Below, piece after piece: positions 30,218 through 33,543 of a stretch of 33,543 bases of DNA. Positions within the stretch are counted from its first letter, which is position 1. The number at the start of each line of letters is the position of its first letter. Source of the stretch: Treponema sp. (GTDB lineage: Bacteria; Spirochaetota; Spirochaetia; Treponematales; Breznakiellaceae); NCBI GenBank assembly GCA_009787795.1, contig WQSP01000005.1, forward strand, positions 1 through 33,543, read 5' to 3'. The notes under the pieces are model-generated. The model worked only from the letters and a program-made list of their open reading frames with translations. It was not told where the DNA came from and did not search any database. Both the position numbers and the translations under genes were made by a program.

Positions 30218-31760
30218 TTAACGTATAGGGCTGATTCGGCTCATCGTCCAGACACCATATCTTCAGGAGATATGTGCCGTTATTCAAATTAAGCGAAAGG
30301 CGCGAGCTTAACGAATCGCCGCCGTCATCGTCTTCTGCAATCAGGTTCAGGTTCGAATCGTACAATTCGATGTAAGTGTCAAGGCGGTTATTGTTTACGC
30401 CCCTTACGTTTATCGTATAACGTCCTGCGCGTGTTATCTGAAACCTTACCCAGTCGATATCGTCGCCCGAATGGAAGTTGCGCGTTTGCGTAGCCCCTAT
30501 TTCAATCGATTTTGCCTGACCGGGTTCGTTATCAGGTTCAAATTCATCGGGGGATACATTTGTGCCGTCCGGGAAGAAAGCCCTAAAGCCGTAGCTTCCC
30601 GAAACATTCTGACTGTAACCGCGGATTAAAACGATATAGCGGGTGCCTGCAGTTACGCTGTAGCGAAGACGCGCGTTATTGTTGTTTCCGCCGTCGTCGT
30701 TTTCGTCCAGCATTTCCCTGTCGGCATCATAAAGTTCCATGTAGGTGTCGATTCTTCCCGTTGTTTCGATTGTAAGACGTCCATTTCGCGCAGGCACCAG
30801 AAGGAAATAATCTTCGTCGCCCTGCTGCAAAGTGCGGTTAACGGTAACAATATTCGTATCGCCTTCGCCTATTTCGTAAGCAATCGGATTTTCAAAACTG
30901 CTCATTCCTTCCCTTACGACAATAAACGCGCGAAATCCGTAAGCGCCTGCGGTGCTTCCGCCAAAACCGCGCACAACAGCAAGGTATCTTGTGCCCGCCC
31001 TTACACTCTGAACAATTCTTGCATTTAGTCCCTGTCCGCCGTCATCGTTAACTGCAATTTCGTCGCCTGTATCATAATTGTAAAAATGCATGTATGTGTC
31101 GATGCTGCCTGTTGTCTCCATTGTAAGCCGTCCGTCCCTTTCCGGGACCAAGAGAAAAAAATCTTCATCGCCCTCCGTTATTGTGCGGTTCATTACTGCG
31201 GCGGTTGGACTTGTTCCAATAATATAAGTGACAGGCGAATCCCAACTGTCAGGCTCGCGCGCATCGCGTCCGCCCGCTGCGGCTGCGTTTGAACTTGTGC
31301 CGCCTCCTCCGCCCGATATCATGTCGTTAATGTGATCGTTACGCTCAAAGCTTGAGTAAAAACTGCCTTCTATTGCCCTGTCCGACAGGCGGATTAAACG
31401 CGAATAAACCCTGATGACATCAGCCACCTGAACTATTTCGCCGACAATTGTCCATCCTGCATCCTGGGCGCCGCCCGTTAAAATTATGTAATTCCTTCCG
31501 CGCATGTTTGTCAGTTCGCCGACAAGCTGATTTACCCAATACGAGCTGAACGGCGGAACGCCATCCTGAAATGTAAACTGGCCGACAAGAACTTTCTCGG
31601 CCCTTTTTTCCAATAATTTTGCATGTATTTCATTTGCCAGATTTTTGACAGCTTCGTCCATTTGACCAACCGGGCTTGCGCTTGCGGCGGCGCCGGTTTG
31701 TGCAAAAGTCAGGCTTGCGGCAAGAAAGAAGATCGAAATCAACAAAAAGACTCTTTTCAT
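30204..31760 (-). CDS. secreted protein with CsgG/FlgO-like N-domain and three PPC domains
   Basis: 518 residues. The signal peptide ends near LTFAQ and GGAGG precedes ATG by 5 nt. Residues ~30-150 (MDEAVKNLANEIHAKL, KVLVGQFTFQDG, GEIVQVADVIRVYSRLI) resemble a shortened CsgG/FlgO-like lipoprotein domain frequent in treponemes. After a Gly/Ala linker come three bacterial pre-peptidase C-terminal (PPC) beta domains at ~175-285, 290-400 and 410-518. Each has an acidic loop (VNDDGG, ENDDGG, EDDDGG) that could bind calcium, and an RY or TY plus strand motif (GTRYLAVVRGF, GTRYIVLIRGY, GTYLLKIW). No catalytic domain is visible. It is likely an extracytoplasmic binding or scaffold protein. It is transcribed after cysE, 57 bp downstream of it, but has its own strong ribosome binding site. 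Confidence 0.82.
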   Translation of the reverse strand: MKRVFLLISIFFLAASLTFAQTGAAASASPVGQMDEAVKNLANEIHAKLLEKRAEKVLVGQFTFQDGVPPFSSYWVNQLVGELTNMRGRNYIILTGGAQDAGWTIVGEIVQVADVIRVYSRLIRLSDRAIEGSFYSSFERNDHINDMISGGGGGTSSNAAAAGGRDAREPDSWDSPVTYIIGTSPTAAVMNRTITEGDEDFFLLVPERDGRLTMETTGSIDTYMHFYNYDTGDEIAVNDDGGQGLNARIVQSVRAGTRYLAVVRGFGGSTAGAYGFRAFIVVREGMSSFENPIAYEIGEGDTNIVTVNRTLQQGDEDYFLLVPARNGRLTIETTGRIDTYMELYDADREMLDENDDGGNNNNARLRYSVTAGTRYIVLIRGYSQNVSGSYGFRAFFPDGTNVSPDEFEPDNEPGQAKSIEIGATQTRNFHSGDDIDWVRFQITRAGRYTINVRGVNNNRLDTYIELYDSNLNLIAEDDDGGDSLSSRLSLNLNNGTYLLKIWCLDDEPNQPYTLSITQ

Positions 31761-31817
31761 AAATCCTCCATAAGGTTTTTTATCGTAACATGAAATGATT
31801 AATAAGGCTAGACGTAC

Positions 31818-32681
31818 TTAACGGTTTGCATTGTAGATTTTGCTTGAGGGCGGCACCGACTGAACGATCCAAACGTTGCCGCCGATAATGCTGTCGTGTC
31901 CAATAACAGTTTCGCCGCCCAAAATTGTTGCGTTGGCATAAATTGTCACATTGTCTTCGATTGTCGGATGGCGTTTTTTTCCGCTTTCGCCTTTTTTGAC
32001 GGACAGCGCGCCCAATGTTACGCCCTGATAAATTTTTACGTTTTTCCCGATTATCGTGGTTTCGCCGAATACTATGCCAGTGCCGTGATCGATAAAAAAC
32101 GATTCGCCAATTTGCGCGCCCGGGTGTATGTCGATGCCTGTTCTTCTGTGAAGAAGTTCGCTCATCATGCGCGGAATCAAAGGCACCTCGCGCGAATAGA
32201 AAAAGTGAGCGATACGATGCACAACTATCGCCTGAAATCCCGGGTATGACAAAATAACTTCGTCCGCGCTCATTGCGGCAGGATCTCCGCGCACAGCCGC
32301 TTCCAAATCTTTTGCAAGGATTACCCTGATTTTTGAAAGCTCTTCAAAAAATTCTTCGATTATCATTGCGGCAACTGCCCTGCATCCTTCATGCCCGCAG
32401 CTAAGAGCGCCAATCCGCGCGGAAAAAGCAAGGCTCTTCTCCACTTCGGATCTTAACGCCAAAGCGAGATTGTTTATTTTTTCTACCGTGAATAATTTTA
32501 AACTCTGTTTGCCTGTATCCAAATTTTCCAAATACCCGGGAAAAAGAAGTTCTTCCAATCCGCGCACAATATTGTTTATACTTTCCCTTCCCGGAAGATT
32601 AATCGAACCTGAATGATTCACCATTCCATGCGTTTCGTAATTTTCGAGAAGATCGCCTATGCTTTTCTCTAATCTATTCAT
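31818..32681 (-). CDS. cysE: serine O-acetyltransferase
   Basis: About 287 residues. It acetylates L-serine with acetyl-CoA, the first step of cysteine synthesis. An N-terminal helical domain of about 165 residues precedes the left-handed beta-helix: GIDIHPGAQIGESFFIDHGTG, VFGETTIIGKNVKIYQGVTLG, KRHPTIEDNVTIYANATILGG. The catalytic His/Asp region around DIHPGA and DHGTG is intact. Start at ATG 32681 is set by AAGGA with 5-nt spacing; an upstream in-frame GTG at 32705 lacks support. The C-terminus is short (SKIYNANR), without the long tail of CysE that binds CysK. A repeat array lies just upstream. Confidence 0.92.
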   Translation of the reverse strand: MNRLEKSIGDLLENYETHGMVNHSGSINLPGRESINNIVRGLEELLFPGYLENLDTGKQSLKLFTVEKINNLALALRSEVEKSLAFSARIGALSCGHEGCRAVAAMIIEEFFEELSKIRVILAKDLEAAVRGDPAAMSADEVILSYPGFQAIVVHRIAHFFYSREVPLIPRMMSELLHRRTGIDIHPGAQIGESFFIDHGTGIVFGETTIIGKNVKIYQGVTLGALSVKKGESGKKRHPTIEDNVTIYANATILGGETVIGHDSIIGGNVWIVQSVPPSSKIYNANR

Positions 32682-32700
32682 AAGAATCCTTAATTTATTA

Positions 32701-32800
32701 TCCACGGATTTTCACGGATTTTCACGAATTGTTTTTTCTTTTCCGTGTTAATCCGTGTTAATCCGTGTTAATCCGTGTTAATCCGTGTTAATTCGTGGAC
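32701..32800. repeat. 10-bp CCACG/CGTGG repeat array with inverted arms
   Basis: The left part has three units of about TTCACGGATT (32701-32730), then a T-rich spacer. Five successive units of ATCCGTGTTA type follow (32741-32790; four are exact) and a closing ATTCGTGGAC (32791-32800). The outer units TCCACGGATT and AATTCGTGGA pair 9 of 10, so the array can fold into a long hairpin. It includes the stop and last codons (STN) of the minus-strand gene ending at 32788. Confidence 0.8.
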
Positions 32801-33543
32801 ACTTTCTTCTCCGATTTGTCAACAAGAGTTGACAAATCAGTTCCGCCCTTGAAGCGCAGTACATTTACCATAAAGATATTAAGCTTGTTGACAATGTTGG
32901 GCGGAAGCAGGTTACCGTCAATTTCTACCGAGAGTATCGGGTAATTGCGCTCACGCGCCCACGGCGTAAACAAGCCTTCGATTACGCGGCCTATTAAACA
33001 TGCAAACGGGCTGATGTTTACAATACCCGAATAGCCTGCGTCCATTGCGGCGGCTGCGGAGCCCGAAGAAACCGCAATTTCGGAATTGAGTTCCAGATTT
33101 ACAAAGTGCTCAACCGTATAGCTCATTATGTGACGCATGTCGTGCGGCGTTTCAGGAATCAGCCCCGTAGGTTTTAAAATCGAAAGAGTTTTCTTTTCGA
33201 TATGATGCTTCCACCATTCTTCGATTTGCAGTTTCTTTAAATCCTTGGAAGGCTTGGAAAAAAGACGCTTGCCCGGTTTTTGCAGTTTGATCAATTTTTT
33301 AAGCGCGTATTCGCGGACAAAGTCCAAATAATGAATCCATTCGCTTATGCCTGCAATTTTTACGACAATGCCGCGCTCGCTCATAAGTTCGATTAACTCT
33401 CCGACCGCAAAATCGTCACGACGCACATAAATTTCACCTACAATTAAAACGCGCGGACAGTCCGCAACTTTTCGTTTTAACGGAATCTTTTTAACATCCG
33501 ATGCTACAAGTTTTAATTCTTTCCATAAACTGTCCGGGTTATG
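32788..33543 (-). CDS. 2-hydroxyacyl-CoA dehydratase / CoA activase-type protein, 5' end beyond window
   Basis: At least 252 residues, open to the window edge. The frame upstream of a GTG at 33426 continues with coding sense (KKIPLKRKVADCPRVLIVGEIYV), so no start is present here. The pattern VRRDDFAVGELIELMSERGI, ISEWIHYLDF and GIVNISPFACLIGRVIEG, followed by YPILSVEIDGN, matches the HgdB/DUF2229-type region of 2-hydroxyglutaryl-CoA dehydratase and related ATP-dependent activase fusions. These form or activate a [4Fe-4S] dehydratase. The Cys in SPFACLIG fits a cluster ligand. In treponemes this region is usually the C-terminal part of a large fusion protein, which is probable here. Substrate unknown. 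The last codons are formed by the repeat array. Confidence 0.8.
   Translation of the reverse strand, partial: HNPDSLWKELKLVASDVKKIPLKRKVADCPRVLIVGEIYVRRDDFAVGELIELMSERGIVVKIAGISEWIHYLDFVREYALKKLIKLQKPGKRLFSKPSKDLKKLQIEEWWKHHIEKKTLSILKPTGLIPETPHDMRHIMSYTVEHFVNLELNSEIAVSSGSAAAAMDAGYSGIVNISPFACLIGRVIEGLFTPWARERNYPILSVEIDGNLLPPNIVNKLNIFMVNVLRFKGGTDLSTLVDKSEKKVSTN

Noticed and set aside
32701-32800. Possible CRISPR array
   Set aside because: Units are 10 bp with no unique spacers, the two halves are inverted, and no cas genes are nearby.
1-33543. Insertion sequence, prophage or integrated element
   Set aside because: No transposase, integrase, phage structural gene or long terminal inverted repeats were seen; the CCACG elements are short non-coding-type repeats.

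Overview
The window looks like chromosomal DNA of a spirochaete, most likely a Treponema relative. The grounds are a V-type (not F-type) ATPase gene set, an RnfC-D-G-E-A-like membrane operon, a GH57-like protein next to MetG, a protein with tandem cNMP-binding domains, large beta-helix/GLUG lipoproteins with relaxed lipoboxes, and a CoA dehydratase/activase-type gene. The species assignment is inference only.

Layout. Positions 1-470 (minus) hold a small toxin/antitoxin-like pair, cut by the window edge. Positions 485-8603 (plus) hold two tandem paralogous giant lipoproteins, each with an InlB-type repeat, two ~310-residue beta-helix modules and a GLUG-type C-terminus. A two-domain cyclic-nucleotide-binding protein follows (8703-9959); its last codons run antisense into tRNA-Phe. 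tRNA-Ala, a small unknown gene and ilvE lie on the minus strand (10086-11713).

From 22838 down to 11808 (minus) there is one tightly packed set of ten genes: divergent PAP2 protein, unknown polytopic protein, RnfC-, RnfD-, RnfG-, RnfE- and RnfA-like subunits, GH57-like protein, MetG and a FemAB-type transferase. Gaps are at most 9 bp and several pairs overlap by a few bases. The Rnf-like subunits keep their folds but lack most canonical cofactor sites: the RnfC FMN/NADH glycine loop, the flavin-threonine motifs of RnfD and RnfG, and three of the four membrane Fe-S cysteines of RnfA/RnfE. No RnfB is present here. The GH57-like protein in the same operon also lacks its usual catalytic residues. 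This is the most unusual system in the window.

A plus-strand pseudouridine synthase (22877-23875) runs 100 bp tail-to-tail into the last gene of a minus-strand operon, secG - PTS EIIA - V-ATPase stalk, C, I, K, F (28650-23776), which has no A, B, D or E subunits. Then come a secreted papain-like protease (plus), a secreted triple-PPC protein converging on it, cysE, and the 3' part of a 2-hydroxyacyl-CoA dehydratase/activase-type gene.

A dispersed CCACG-type inverted repeat recurs at 512-555, 4599-4680, 11770-11849 and 32701-32800. It supplies signal-peptide codons of both lipoproteins and the C-termini of two other genes. Three plus-strand genes (8703, 22877, 28784) have a -10 box ending only 6-7 nt before the ATG and no Shine-Dalgarno sequence, which suggests leaderless mRNAs. 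No stretch over 300 bases lacks a gene.
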